DNA of 64,000 nt from Pleurodeles waltl (lineage: Eukaryota > Chordata > Amphibia > Caudata > Salamandridae). Below, piece by piece: positions 1-10,189 of this stretch. The notes below the pieces were generated by a model, which was not told where the DNA came from, did no database searches, and saw nothing but the letters and a program-made list of their open reading frames with translations. The stretch is from positions 849,219,760-849,283,759 of the forward strand of contig NC_090447.1 of NCBI RefSeq assembly GCF_031143425.1, written 5' to 3'. A program made the position numbers and the translations under genes. Each line of letters begins with the position of its first letter. The first letter of the stretch is position 1.

Positions 1-1089
1 TCTTTTAGGTCGACTATGGAGTGATATATTTGTATACCTAAGTATTTAAAGGTTGTATGAGACCATGGCAGTTGGTATTGAGGTAATGCCATGTGCAAAT
101 CGTTTGCTATGGGAGTAAGGGGGAAAATTCTTGACTTGGACCAGTTAATTCGTAGGCCGGAGGCAAGTGCAAAGGCGTCTAGTAATGACATCACCCCCGC
201 TATGGAAGTGGTGTGATTGCGCAGATATATTAGGGCGTCGTCCGCATATAGGGATATGATGTGGTGTGTATTGGATTCTGGAATCCCCCATATGTGGGCA
301 CAGCTGCAGAGCTTGATTGCTAGTGGTTCCATGACTATTGCGAATAGTAAGGGAGATAGCGGGCACCCTTACCTAGTGCTTCTATCTATTGGAAATGATT
401 CGGAGGTAACGTGTCCTGTTTTGACTCGAGCTGTGGGTTTAGAGTATAGTGTTTTGATCCATCTGATGAAGGCGTGTCCGAATCCTAGCGCTCCAAGTGT
501 GCGCATGAGGAAGTACCAGCTCAACGTGTCAAACGCTTTTTCTATATCTAAGGATAGGGCCACCGCTTCTACCTCTGTGACATTGTGCATTATGCGTATT
601 AATCTTCTGATATTTAAGAAGGTGCTTCTCCCTCGAATGAATCCAGACTGATCAGTGTTTATTAAATTTGGTAGGTAGGGGAGCAACCTATTTGCTAGGA
701 TTTTGCCTAGAAGTTTGCAGTCCGAATTTAGTAGGGAGAGTTGTCTATATGATTTGACATCGAGAGGGTCACGCCCCGTCTTTGGGAGCACGACTATCAG
801 GGCTTCGTGCATGGAGTCAGGTAGTTGCATCTTGTTACGCACTTCATTGAACACCTCAAGAAGTGGTTGCAGGATGTGGGTAGCATGGGAATTAAAATAC
901 TTTACTGGCAAGCCATCTGAGCCAGGGTTTTTACTACGTGACATTTGTGACAGAGCTAGATGTATTTCTTCTATGGTAATGGGGCCTTCCAGTGTATCTG
1001 CGTTTTCAGTAATTTGTTGGTTTTGGGGGACTAATGACAATATTTCAGCCATTTGCAGGTTCAGTTGGTGGGGGGGGAGGCGTATATAG
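1..1089 (-). pseudogene. L1 ORF2, reverse transcriptase domain (cut by window edge)
   Basis: Reverse transcriptase of the L1 above, read leftwards. Visible blocks are KNPGSDGLPVKYF, SYRQLSLLNSDCKLLGKIL, DQSGFIRGRST, motif A LSLDIEKAFD with both acidic residues, motif B, and the catalytic box LYADDALIYL near 225-255. Motif B is broken: the usual TRQGCPLSP reads TR-stop-GCPLSP, with the TAA at 369-371 replacing the conserved Gln codon (CAA to TAA). The frame then stays open through SGLRINWSKS and FKYLGI to the window start. The thumb and C-terminal zinc-knuckle region lie outside. Confidence 0.88.
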
Positions 1090-2356
1090 GGAGCAGCAGT
1101 ATGTAAAGAAGGCCTCATTAATTTCCACCTGAGTGTTGATGATGTTACCTGAATGCAATCGAATCGCACCTATAGGTGAGGATTGCGATGGTTGTCGGAT
1201 CAGCAATGCAAATAATCTACCTGACCTGTCTCCCTCTGCGAGTTGTTGCGCCATGAAATGTCTGTAATCATGCTTATATAGCCTGGTGTCTGCCTCCCTG
1301 TGGCTGGCCCTTAGCGAATTCAGTTCCTCTAGCGAAGTCTCATTTCTGGAGACCACTACCTCCGCTCTGCGCAGTCTAGTCTCCAGAACTTGCAGTTCTT
1401 TGGTAAGTGTCCGTCTTACCCCCACTGAGGCTGCGAGACAGTGACCACGTATCACAGCTTTGTGGGCGTCCCACTCGGTAGCGTAAGACGAGGTTGTGTT
1501 CTTATTGAGGGAGAAATAGTCAGACAGGCACTTGGCCAACTCTGCGTGGAAGGGAGGGGTCTGTGGGGGCCTCTGTCTGTAGTCGCCATGTTGGTATGCG
1601 TGTGTGTGTGCGGCCCCATACCAGAGTTGCATATAACGGACTGTGGTCAGAGATGGTGCGGGCTAGGTACTCGGATGGGCTTACTTTCTGGATTGCAGCC
1701 GCTGATGCGAAGAGCATATCTATTCTGGTGTGTAGACTGTGCACTGAGGAGTAATAGGAATATTCACGGTGTGTGGGGTGCCCAATTTTCCAGATGTCCC
1801 ACAGTCCGTTTTTTGAAACCCAATTTGCTAGGTCAAGTGAGGCACGATTGGACAGAGCGGTGTCGGGCGGGGGAAAGGAGCGGTCTATGTGGGTGTCTAG
1901 GATGCAGTTAAAGTCACCTCCCCATACGCTATCTGCTGCTGGGTCGTTAAGGTTTCTGGTAGTGAGTGTACTCAGAAAGTCGCATTGGTTTGTGTTAGGG
2001 GTATATATCGCCACCAGCGCTAGGGGGGAGCCATCAAGGTCGCCCTCCGGTATCACGTATCTACCATTGGGATCAATCTGTGTACGGGTCATGATGAATT
2101 GGACACCCGGGGCGATCCAGATCGCCACCCCTCGGGCAAATGAAGAGGATGTGGTTCCGTGTAATTGTCCTTTCCATTTTACGCGTGTGCTTTCCAGTGT
2201 GGACTTAGATAGGTGTGTCTCTTGCAGCATGGCTAGGTGTATCTGGTGTCTCCTGAGATACGCATATACCTGTTGACTCTTGTGCAATGATGCCATACCT
2301 CTTACAGTCCATGTGAGCACATATTTTGGGATATGTTGTTGAGTTTGGGAGGTCAT
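1090..2356 (-). pseudogene. L1 ORF2, endonuclease domain and linker
   Basis: The ATG at 2356 opens an APE-type endonuclease that would nick target DNA for target-primed reverse transcription. In order it shows TWTVRG (usually TWNVRG, so the conserved Asn is replaced by Thr), QETH, GGDFN, RIDMLF and SDHSP motifs. This frame ends at 1520; the downstream linker (KAVIRGHCLAAS, then a charged helical stretch) continues in another frame from about 1560 to 1080, so there is a frameshift near 1540-1560. A second shift into the RT frame falls at a run of G on the plus strand near 1071-1079. Family membership is clear; activity is excluded by the breaks. Confidence 0.88.
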
Positions 2357-2739
2357 GTGGTGTTATGAGTTTAACTAATCGAGGGTGGTGCGTGGTCCCC
2401 GTCGCATTCATGTTAGGGATGTGCCTTTTGCCCTTCAAAGTTAGCCAGTTTATGCCCCTGATACTGTTGAGCATGATCTTATTGGTATGACAAGTGTGAT
2501 GTGCATTACTGTAGGCGTGAGCCCTATTAAACAACGCAGGAGAAACCCGTTGAATAATAATAAAATCAATAACTATGTAGAACATTAACTTTGGTCGTGG
2601 CAAGGCGAGTGAAGTTCCGTCGGTTGCCAACTGGAGAGAACAGTCCATATGGATCGGGGGTGCTTAGGGTAGATGGAAGCAAGTCATTGGGATACCCGGC
2701 CCGTGATGCTCCTGGCACTGGATCCTCCGTCCAGGACCT
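2357..2739 (-). other. L1 inter-ORF spacer, left part
   Basis: Between the ORF2 start (2356) and the MITE target site (2740) there is about 380 bp with no convincing coding frame. Together with 3702-3948 it forms the spacer between L1 ORF1 and ORF2 once the MITE is removed in thought. The open minus-strand frame at 2205-2648 has no recognisable domain and overlaps the ORF2 start, so I treat it as chance. Confidence 0.5.
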
Positions 2740-2742
2740 TTA

Positions 2743-3698
2743 GGCGCTCATTACGACCCTGGCCGTTGGCGGAGAAGTGGTGGTCTTACCGGCAACAGGC
2801 TGGCAGTAAAAAAATTGGAATCATGACCATGGCGGTTACCGCCATGGTCATCCACCACTTCTCCGAACCGACCGCCAGGTCGGAGACGACCGCTGGGCTG
2901 GAGACTTGGGTCTACAGCACGGCGGCAGTCACAAGACCCAGCTGACCGCCATGGATTTCATGAGGTTGGGCACCGCCATGAAATCCATGGCGGTAAGCAC
3001 TGTCAGTGCCAGGGAATCCCTTCCCTGGCACTGATAGGGGTCTCCAACCACCCCCCACCCCTGAGTCCTTCCCCGACACCCCCCACCCCCCTGCTACCCC
3101 CCAAAGGTGGCAGGAAACCCCTCCCCACCCCCACCCTGACATCACTACACAGACACACACCCGACACGCATGCAGACACCACTAACATACATACCCGCAC
3201 ACACACAAACATGCCAACAGACAAACACACAGTCATACACGCACACCCACATTCAGACATACACGCACACATCCATACGGACATACATAAGGGCAGACAC
3301 GCACACATTTCTAAACACACTACACCCCCTGCATGCATACACGCATTCACACACCCCCTCTCCATACTCACATGCACACCCCCATGCATGCACACAACAC
3401 ACAACACTCCCCTCCACTAACAGACGATCTTCTTACCTGGTCCGTTGATCCTCCGAGAGGGGACGGGATCCATAGGGGCTGCTCCGCCGCCAGCATCCCA
3501 TCAACAGAACACTGCCACGCCGAATCACGTAACGTTCTGTTGACAGGCGGTGGAGGTGGAGCCACCTCCACTTCCCCGCCGACCGCCAGTATGGCGGCTC
3601 TCCGTCCGGAAAAGGAAGGAGGGCTGCCAGCAGTCATAATTCACCGAGCGGACCACTGGCGGTCTTGTGAAAAGACCGCAGAGTTTGAAATGACCCCC
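2743..3698. mobile_element. Harbinger-like MITE, 956 bp, with TTA target duplications
   Basis: Non-autonomous DNA element inside the L1 spacer. The left end reads GGCGCTCATTACGACCCTGG; the right end, on the reverse strand, reads GGGGGTCATTTCAAACTCTG, an imperfect terminal inverted repeat. It is flanked by TTA at 2740-2742 and TTA at 3699-3701, the 3-bp target typical of PIF/Harbinger elements. The ends closely resemble those of the long Harbinger at 28534-37913 (GGTGGTCATTACAACCCTGG). Inside are smaller palindromes around CCGCCATGG and TGCCAGGGAA and a CA-rich block. No transposase is encoded, so it would have moved in trans. Confidence 0.82.
3140..3420. repeat. CA-rich simple repeat inside the MITE
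   Basis: Degenerate CA/ACAC-rich stretch with interspersed CATAC and GCATG units. It generates several long spurious His/Thr or Cys/Val open frames. I see nothing else in it. Confidence 0.8.
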
Positions 3699-3948
3699 TT
3701 AGTGTCTAGTCTGCTGTAGTGTGAAGCGACAATGGACTTTTGTTTCACTTCCTGGGTGACTATTTGAGTCAAGCCATGTCGCTATGGGTTAGTCGCGACG
3801 CAGGGCACCGGAATGGATAGGCTCCGATTATTTAGCATATATCGTCTGCCGTGCGCGGCATAGGAGTCGGGCCCCGGACAGAATCCACAGAATCCGAGTG
3901 CGCATCTTGGTCTAGTTCACCATCAGTTTGAATGGACAGAGTTGTTGG

Positions 3949-4994
3949 TTATGTGTTGACAAATCGAGATGTAGCCTGCAGGAGGAGGGAACGCTCCGTT
4001 TGAGACTGTTCGGGTGTGGGTTTAGTGCCTTGTTTTTTGCGTTGCCTGTGTCTTGGTTTGGAAGAGGACCACTTTTCCACAGGGTTATTTGTGTCTATCG
4101 GGTCGGCCAGGCCCTTGGCGTGCACCCAGATCCAGGCGTCTTCTGGTGTTGTGAAAAAGAGTACTCGGGAGTCGTCCTGTACGCGGAGTCTGGCCGGAAA
4201 CAACAACTACTTGATGTTGTGCTCATGGAGACGTTCTTTAACCCGGAAAAAAGAGCTAAGTTTCTTCTGTACTTCCGTCGTGAAGTCTGGATAGGCCGTA
4301 ATCTCTGCATTTTCAAAGCGTATAGGACCTGATTTGCGAAATAGCTGCAGGATGAGGTCTCTGTCACGGTAGTTGAGAAGTCTTGCTATTAGCGGGCGAG
4401 GTTGCGCACCGGGCAGGGGGTTCTGCCCGGGACCCTGTGGGCGCGTTCTATTGAGAAGAACTTGGGGATATTGTCTTTTAGTATTGTTTCCGTGAGCCAT
4501 TGTTCTATAAATAGTTCTGGCACGTTCTGGGAACCCCACTAGGCGGATGTTGTTGCAACGTGACCTTCCCTCTGCATCTTCAGCTCTGTGTTTTAGGTCG
4601 TCCACTTCTGCTGCCAGGTGATTCACCTGTGATTGTAGATCCTTCACTGTTGAGGGAAGGGATGCGGTGTCCTTTTCCAGTTCAGCCACCAGCCAGTGCA
4701 TGTTGGTCTGCCCGGAGTATGCTGACATCTGCTGCAACTGATCCTATTTTGGCTTCCAGGGTGGTCTTGGTATCTAGGATAGCTTGTAATATCTTTTCAA
4801 ATTGTGCTGTGCGGGCATGTAGAGTGAGTTCCATCTTCTGCAGAGCCTGGTGCATAGCGGTGTGGTCCCCAGAAGAAGGGGGGCACTTGATTCCATGTTC
4901 CCTGGGGGTGTACGTGGCGTTTTCGGTTTGCCCATTTGATGTCCGCGGCAACGTGGGGTTGATGGTGATATGTGCCTGGTTAGGTGCGTCGTAG
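3949..4994 (-). pseudogene. L1 ORF1 (RNA-binding nucleic acid chaperone)
   Basis: Minus-strand ORF1, read from about 4994. The N-terminal part is a helical, coiled-coil-like stretch (QKMELTLHARTAQFEKILQA, then AELEKDTASLPSTVKDLQSQ), followed by the RRM start CNNIRLVGFPE and the C-terminal part PLIARLLNYRDRDLILQLFR. L1 ORF1p trimerises and coats L1 RNA. Two breaks are visible: a 1-bp frameshift near 4690 and an in-frame TAG at 4207-4209, after which the same frame continues to 3949. No ATG is found at the expected start; the frame is open only from a TAG just upstream, so the start codon seems lost. Confidence 0.85.
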
Positions 4995-6310
4995 GCTGAG
5001 CGACACTGCTAGAAAGCTGTGGCGCTGTGCTGGTTAAGCTCCTGTTGTGGCACGATGAGTACCAGGCGAAGGTCAGAGTAGCCGCGCCAGAGTTAACGGC
5101 ATGTCATGTAAAGGCCGGGATGGACGCCTTTCTGCCGCAAAGTGAGGCAGGGATATTGGTGTTGGTATACCGATCAGTCCGACACTGGGTCTCTGGCGGT
5201 GTATTGTTCCCCTGCCCAGTTCCTCAGCGGTTCACCTGGACTACGGCGTGTATGAGGGCCGAGTGCGTCGCGTGCACGAAGCGGCGCGGGTGACCGCCTC
5301 CAACACAATGCTGTGGTGCTGGTGCGGTGTGGGTGTGGGGACTGCTGTATGTGATCGAGGTTGGAGTCTCCTGGGTTCGGCGGTTCAATCTGCAGCAGGC
5401 ACAACAGCCAATCAGGGCACCAGTAGGCCACAGACGAAGAAATTAACAGGGTCGTGGATCTATGCCGCCTCCGTACCCGTAATGAGGCGATTACATTCCC
5501 AAAAAGTTTATTTATGGTGTCCAGGGGGTTTGAGGTGATTACTGCTGCGCTTTTTTTGAGCTGCTGTACTTTCTGACTGAGGCGGAGGCCAGGGCCTCGT
5601 GTCTGCGCCGCGACTCTACACATGTCCCCGAAGATCGATGGATCGCTATATCTTGGTCAGCGCCAATCCCATGCAGGCGCTCGGAGCCAGGCAGGGAGCC
5701 CCTCACCCTGCGTTTCCACAACCTGTGGTATCCCACGTATGATAGTGCCCTCCTTGAACTCAGGCCATGCGACGCGGCCTACATCTACTGCGCTCGCAAT
5801 CCACAGCCGGGTGAGGCCCGGCGTCCCGGTGTTTTGTAGCCCCTTTTACTCTTGTTGACTTTCCCTCCACCTCGGGCGGGGCACGTCCCAGAGCAGGGCC
5901 CGGCGCTCTGTTGTTGCTGTGCCTTGGGGGGAGAGTCTGGTCGCAGTGCCGGCGAACGCTCACCTCGGCTGTGGGCCCGAGCCCAGATCCATCTCTGTGT
6001 CGGTTGTTTGTGCGTGCCTGTGCTGTGCGCGACCTCTCTGAGCCTCTGTTTGTTGGAGGCGGAGTTGGCTTATGGCTCGGGACAGCGCCCTTTCAGGCCG
6101 CGGGCGCCGGCTCCCCTCAGCATCGATCATCGCTCGCTACAATGGGCAACAACAGCGCCCAGCATGAAGCCGCCGCTTCTTTTGGGGGTCCTGGGCAGCG
6201 GGGAGATTGCGCCTCAGGAAGAACTGGAGGCGCCGCAAGCAGGATAATTAAAAGGGCCGGGAGCCGAGCTGCACTTTATGCTGCCGCTCCGGTGGCCATG
6301 TTGGCCACGG
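4995..6310 (-). promoter_or_regulatory. L1 5' UTR / internal promoter region
   Basis: GC- and CpG-rich, non-coding 1.3 kb upstream of ORF1 in L1 orientation, where L1 elements keep their internal promoter. Open frames on both strands have no family signature and look like GC-rich chance frames. The element's 5' boundary is placed near 6310 because a YY1-like motif typical of L1 5' ends lies at 6295-6304 and a Harbinger-type sequence follows. Confidence 0.6.
6295..6304 (-). promoter_or_regulatory. YY1-like site at L1 5' end
   Basis: The minus strand reads CCAACATGGC, matching the YY1 core AANATGGC. A YY1 site near the first bases of mammalian L1 positions transcription start. Its place at the very start of this L1 suggests the same role, which is inference. 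Confidence 0.45.
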
Positions 6311-6488
6311 CCCCAGCGCCACCCTGGTTGAGTACAACTCTGACCACCGTCATGCAGTTCGGAACCGTGTTCCCGGCAGGTCTGTCCGCCAAAGTTGTAA
6401 TTGGGAGGTCAGACTGCCCAGAGTGTGGGGATTCGCCTGTCAACGCGAGTGTGGCAGTCTTTGGACTGCCACACTTGTAATGAGGCCC
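6311..6488. mobile_element. Harbinger-type terminal fragment
   Basis: A short segment ending ACACTTGTAATGAGGCCC at 6488 and followed by TTA (6489-6491). This end is nearly the same as the right end of the relic at 12983 (CACTCATAATGAGGGCC) and has the general form of the Harbinger ends here. It also contains an inner inverted pair, GTGGCAGTC and GACTGCCAC. No matching left terminus is visible, so it is probably a truncated or solo end. Confidence 0.45.
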
Positions 6489-8544
6489 TTAATCTAAAAT
6501 AAGTTAACAAACCAGTAGATTGTACAACATGCTACAATGTTTTCAGTAACCCCTTTGGTGTGGGTTTCGCCCATTGGCCGACACTTGGGTGAGCTGTGCA
6601 CCAGAAGGTTTCCTTTTTTCAATAAGACTCGAGCTGCTCAGGAAGAGCTTCCCAAGCAGCATGAGCTTTTTTTTGTATGTAATTGAGATCAGCGTGTACT
6701 GACGTCATTGTGTACAAAAGTGAAAGTAAAACAAGGCAAAGGGTGTGGTTTACTTTCACTGAATCAGTGCCTAGGGGATATTTCAGTCCCCCCGAGCACC
6801 GATTCTTCTGGAAGAGGTATTGTTTTAAGGGGAGACTCTCCCCCTTCCAATGCAACTTCTGCCCGGTGGATCCCTGCTTGGGGATCACCACAGGAGAGCA
6901 TTCCCCAAGCAGGCATCCTCCCACTAGACACCAGGGATAGAGGCGGCAGTCCCTTAGGCAAAAGCTTGGCTCCCCCCAGCATATTTGTGTGTAGCAGTCT
7001 TTCTGCCCCCCTGGAGGGACAGATAGGGCAGTTGCACCTGATGTGCCCAAAGGTGGGGGCAAGAAAAACACTAGACACCAGGGATTTTTTTCATATATTA
7101 AAATATAAGGGTGGGGGCTGCCTCCACCACAAAATACATAGAACAGTCTTTCTGCGCCCCGGGTGGGCAAAATGGGGCAATTACTCCTGATCTAATCCCA
7201 TTCTCCCCCCCTCCAAGGGACGGAAAGCCTACTAGACACCAGGGAGTTTTTTCTTAAATCAATAAAAGTATAGGGGTGAAGCTGCCCATCAGGGCATGGC
7301 CATGCCCCCACCCCAATAAACATGCTATAGTCTTGGTGCCCCACAGAGGGGCAGATGAGATGATTACTCAAAATTCTGACATCAGGACTCACCCTCACCC
7401 CTGAAGCCTCAACAGTCTTTCTGCTGTCTTGGGACTACAACATCCCATTGTACGGGCAAGAGAGAGGACATTTCATTCTTTTGGATGTTGTTTTTCCATA
7501 TAGGCCAGGAGAGTGGGGTTAAATCCCAATATCATTCCATTTGCCATGGTGAGTGGCTGCACATTTTGGGCTTGGATAAGCAGCCACCTGGAGAAAACTA
7601 CCAGACCCAGACAATTCAGAAAACAAGACTTTTAGGGGAGTCCAGAATGGTGTGCTTCGTATGGATCCCATGAAGTTTTCTTACCCACAATGCCCTGCAA
7701 ACCTCAAACTTTGCCTAAAATCACACTTTTTCTTGCATTTCTAAAATGGAAACTTCTAGAATCAGAAGGACTCAACAATATTGCTACCATGTAGAGTGCC
7801 CCACTTGTGCTGATAAAAATGCCGTACCACTCGTTTCACTGGCCCTTCTGCTCGTGGCAGGAACAATCAAACCAAGTTCAATGGAAACCCTTTTGTGGGG
7901 ACTCTTAATTGACATTGGTTTGATCAGTTCTTGTTGTGGGCACTAGGCCCAACCACACAAGTGGTGCAGAGTTTCTATCTGCACAAGTGGGGCAATACTT
8001 GGTGTTAGAAAGTTTGTGGATTCCTGCATATTCTGGAAGTTTTCATCACAGCAATGTAAGGAGAATGCATGATTTTTAGGAAAAGCATGGGGTTTGCAAG
8101 GCATTGTGGGTAAGAAAACCTTTTGAGGTTCCCCTCTGTAATTCCCTGTTTGTCTAGTTTTCAAAACTTTTTTTTGATTGGTAGGTTTCTACAGTTGGTG
8201 GCCGAGGACTGCCCCAAATCCCACTCCTACACCTATTGCTGATCTCTCCACATAGCACTTTGTATCAAGGTCTCTTTTCCCACCCACACAAGTGAGGTTC
8301 CATTTTTATCTAGAGACTTGGGAGTATGGTATGTGGTTGGAAATGTGTGTCTCCCCTCAGATTCCACAACTTTCTATCACGTAAATGTGAGGAAAATTTG
8401 TTTTTTAGTGAACGTTTGAGATTTTCAAGGGATTCTGGGTAAAAAGAACATTGTGAGAGACACACAAATTCACCCCACCCTTGGTTTCCCTAGGTGTCTA
8501 GTTTTAACAAAAACTTGCTCCTTCTGTCTGTGTCACCTATGCAG
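6489..8544. repeat. Non-coding repeat block with diverged tandem units
   Basis: About 2 kb with no protein signature. Between about 6920 and 7440 a unit of roughly 150-185 bp recurs: ACTAGACACCAGGGA at about 6923, 7071 and 7231, alternating with AGTCTTTCTGC-like motifs near 6995, 7144 and 7410. From 7450 to 8540 the sequence is unique-looking with repeated TTTTCTTGCATTT or AAGGCATTGTGGGTAA-type phrases (for example 7680-7740 and 8090-8120). It sits where intron 1 of the gene B relic would be, but no exon 1 is recognisable. Confidence 0.5.
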
Positions 8545-8865
8545 GTCAAAGCACATCAGAAGAAGGGGATATGGCATGCCATCTCCAAGCAACTGCGGAC
8601 CCTGGGGGTCCATGCCTGTCTGATTGCACAAGTGATTCATTCCTAGGAGCTATACTTGTGGGGATGTGGGCTTCCAACCTGGGGTTTGGTACTGAAGGTG
8701 GTAAGTGCCCTGGGAGAGCCATCATTTGTCAACATGGTTTGTACATGGCATGTAGGACATAGTCCTAGCAAGTCCTATGCTGCATTGCTGACTGACTTCG
8801 TATATCATTTGGTCATGGATAGTTGGGGGCACATCTGATGGCTTGCGACTATTACAGCCTGCCTT
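8545..8865 (+). pseudogene. Gene B relic, exon 2 (Myb/SANT-like domain part)
   Basis: A 3' splice acceptor (polypyrimidine, then GCAG at 8541-8544) precedes an exon encoding VKAHQKKGIWHAISKQLRTL. This matches VSAHQKRDIWRAIAKEVRTL in gene B exon 2 at 33504. Downstream the match decays, with nucleotide echoes of CTTCCAACGTGG and GATGG..CGACTATTACAGC, and there are stops. It would carry the second and third helices of a Myb/SANT-like DNA-binding domain. The end is approximate. Confidence 0.62.
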
Positions 8866-9169
8866 GGCTATTAGGTGGTGGAAGATTAGGAGTGGTTTGG
8901 GTAATGGATGACACATGGCATGTTGATGTGAAGGAAAATTGGTATTCTGTCACCGCAGGCTGCTTACATGGTAGTGGAATGTGTATTTGGTGTACTGGCA
9001 GTGGTGTTTGTCCATGTGTGCCTAATACATTCAAATACATATACCCCCTGTGATGTGTGTTGTCTGGCCTCAATGACAGGTTTTGCCATTTGTTGAATGT
9101 TGTGTGTGAGGCTGAAGTTATCATGGTGCATAGTCAAGCTGGTGTACCTGTATGTGTGGTATGATTGTT

Positions 9170-9470
9170 CCTGATGTACATCTGTTGTGACAGTGCACTC
9201 AGTGGATGTGTTTGGATGCTTTACATGTGGTACATGGCCAGGACAGATGCATTTAGCAGTATGCTGCATAGTGATGTATGTGTTCTGTGTCACCTGGTGC
9301 GTAGTCAAGCTGGTATGCCTGTATGTGTGATGGCATTGGAAGTGGTCCCTGTAGTGGTATAATTGTCCCTGATGTACATCTGTTGTGACAGTGCACTCAG
9401 TGGATGTGTTTGGATGCTTTACATGTGGTACATGGGCCATTATAGACGCACTTAGCAGTATGCTGCATAG
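9170..9470. repeat. 198-bp tandem duplication in gene B intron
   Basis: The segment beginning CCTGATGTACATCTGTTGTG at about 9170 recurs at about 9368, including the phrase GTGTTTGGATGCTTTACATG. The period is about 198 bp, two copies, with the second incomplete. It is intronic and has no coding content. Confidence 0.8.
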
Positions 9471-10080
9471 TGATGTATGTGTTGTGTATCACCAGGTGTG
9501 TCTCTGTGATGGGGTCAGACTACTAACATGCCTATACCACAGATTTACATTGTGCACATCAGATGTGAACTGTTTGGGTGTGTGACTTGTATAGGCTAAA
9601 TCTGAGTACTCCCTCATAGTGGCAACAGTATACTGAGTGGGCACCATGACAGGTAGATGCTGTGTGGTCTGTGAGTGGAGTTGTAGTCCTGAAATGGACA
9701 TGTTACAGAGGACATGGACATGTCAGGTGTTGTGCCTGTAGAGGCCTGATGTGTTGTGTCTTGTCAGCTGCACATTCAGTGGGTGAAAAGGGTATTGAGA
9801 AGTTAGATGTGTATTCTGGCATACCATTGCTTCTGCATCCAGGGCATGAATGCCAGGTATGGGGCTCAAGTGGGCATCATGGGAATGAGTCTAGTAATGC
9901 ACTCCTACTTAGGTATAGCTGTTGGTGTGAGGGTTGGCAGACAGATGTGGGTAGTAGTGACATGTAATGACATGATATAAGTAATGTGTATTGACAAATG
10001 CGCTGTCGTAGCCATGAAATGAATTGTGACAGATGTACATGTGTAGCTGTCTCAATGATAGGCACATGTTAACCATTGTG

Positions 10081-10162
<82 letters not shown>

Positions 10163-10177
10163 CCCTCTCTCTCTCAT
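10081..10177. repeat. (CT)n microsatellite at a splice acceptor
   Basis: Nearly 100 bp of CT repeat with a few interruptions, ending about 12 bp before the acceptor GTGCATCAG (to 10189) of gene B exon 3. In the two long copies the same position holds an ordinary pyrimidine tract, so this is an expansion of the polypyrimidine tract. Confidence 0.9.
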
Positions 10178-10189
10178 TGTGTGCATCAG

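Larger units (their letters stand above)
1..6310 (-). mobile_element. L1-type LINE, partial copy (runs off left edge)
   Basis: A minus-strand L1-like non-LTR retrotransposon. In element order it has a GC-rich 5' UTR (about 6310-4995), ORF1 (4994-3949), an inter-ORF spacer split by a MITE (2743-3698), and ORF2 (2356 to the window edge). ORF2 has an APE endonuclease, a linker and a reverse transcriptase cut off by the window start, so the 3' end is not visible. ORF1 and ORF2 both carry stops and frameshifts, so the copy is dead. Its 5' region is retained, so it was a near full-length insertion rather than a truncated one. Confidence 0.88.

Noticed and set aside
3003..3640. Cys/Val-rich minus-strand and His/Thr-rich plus-strand proteins
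   Set aside because: Products of a CA-rich simple repeat inside the MITE.
5027..6480. GC-rich open frames of 80-190 codons on both strands upstream of L1 ORF1
   Set aside because: No conserved motif; position and composition fit an L1 5' UTR. A host gene was considered but nothing supports exons.
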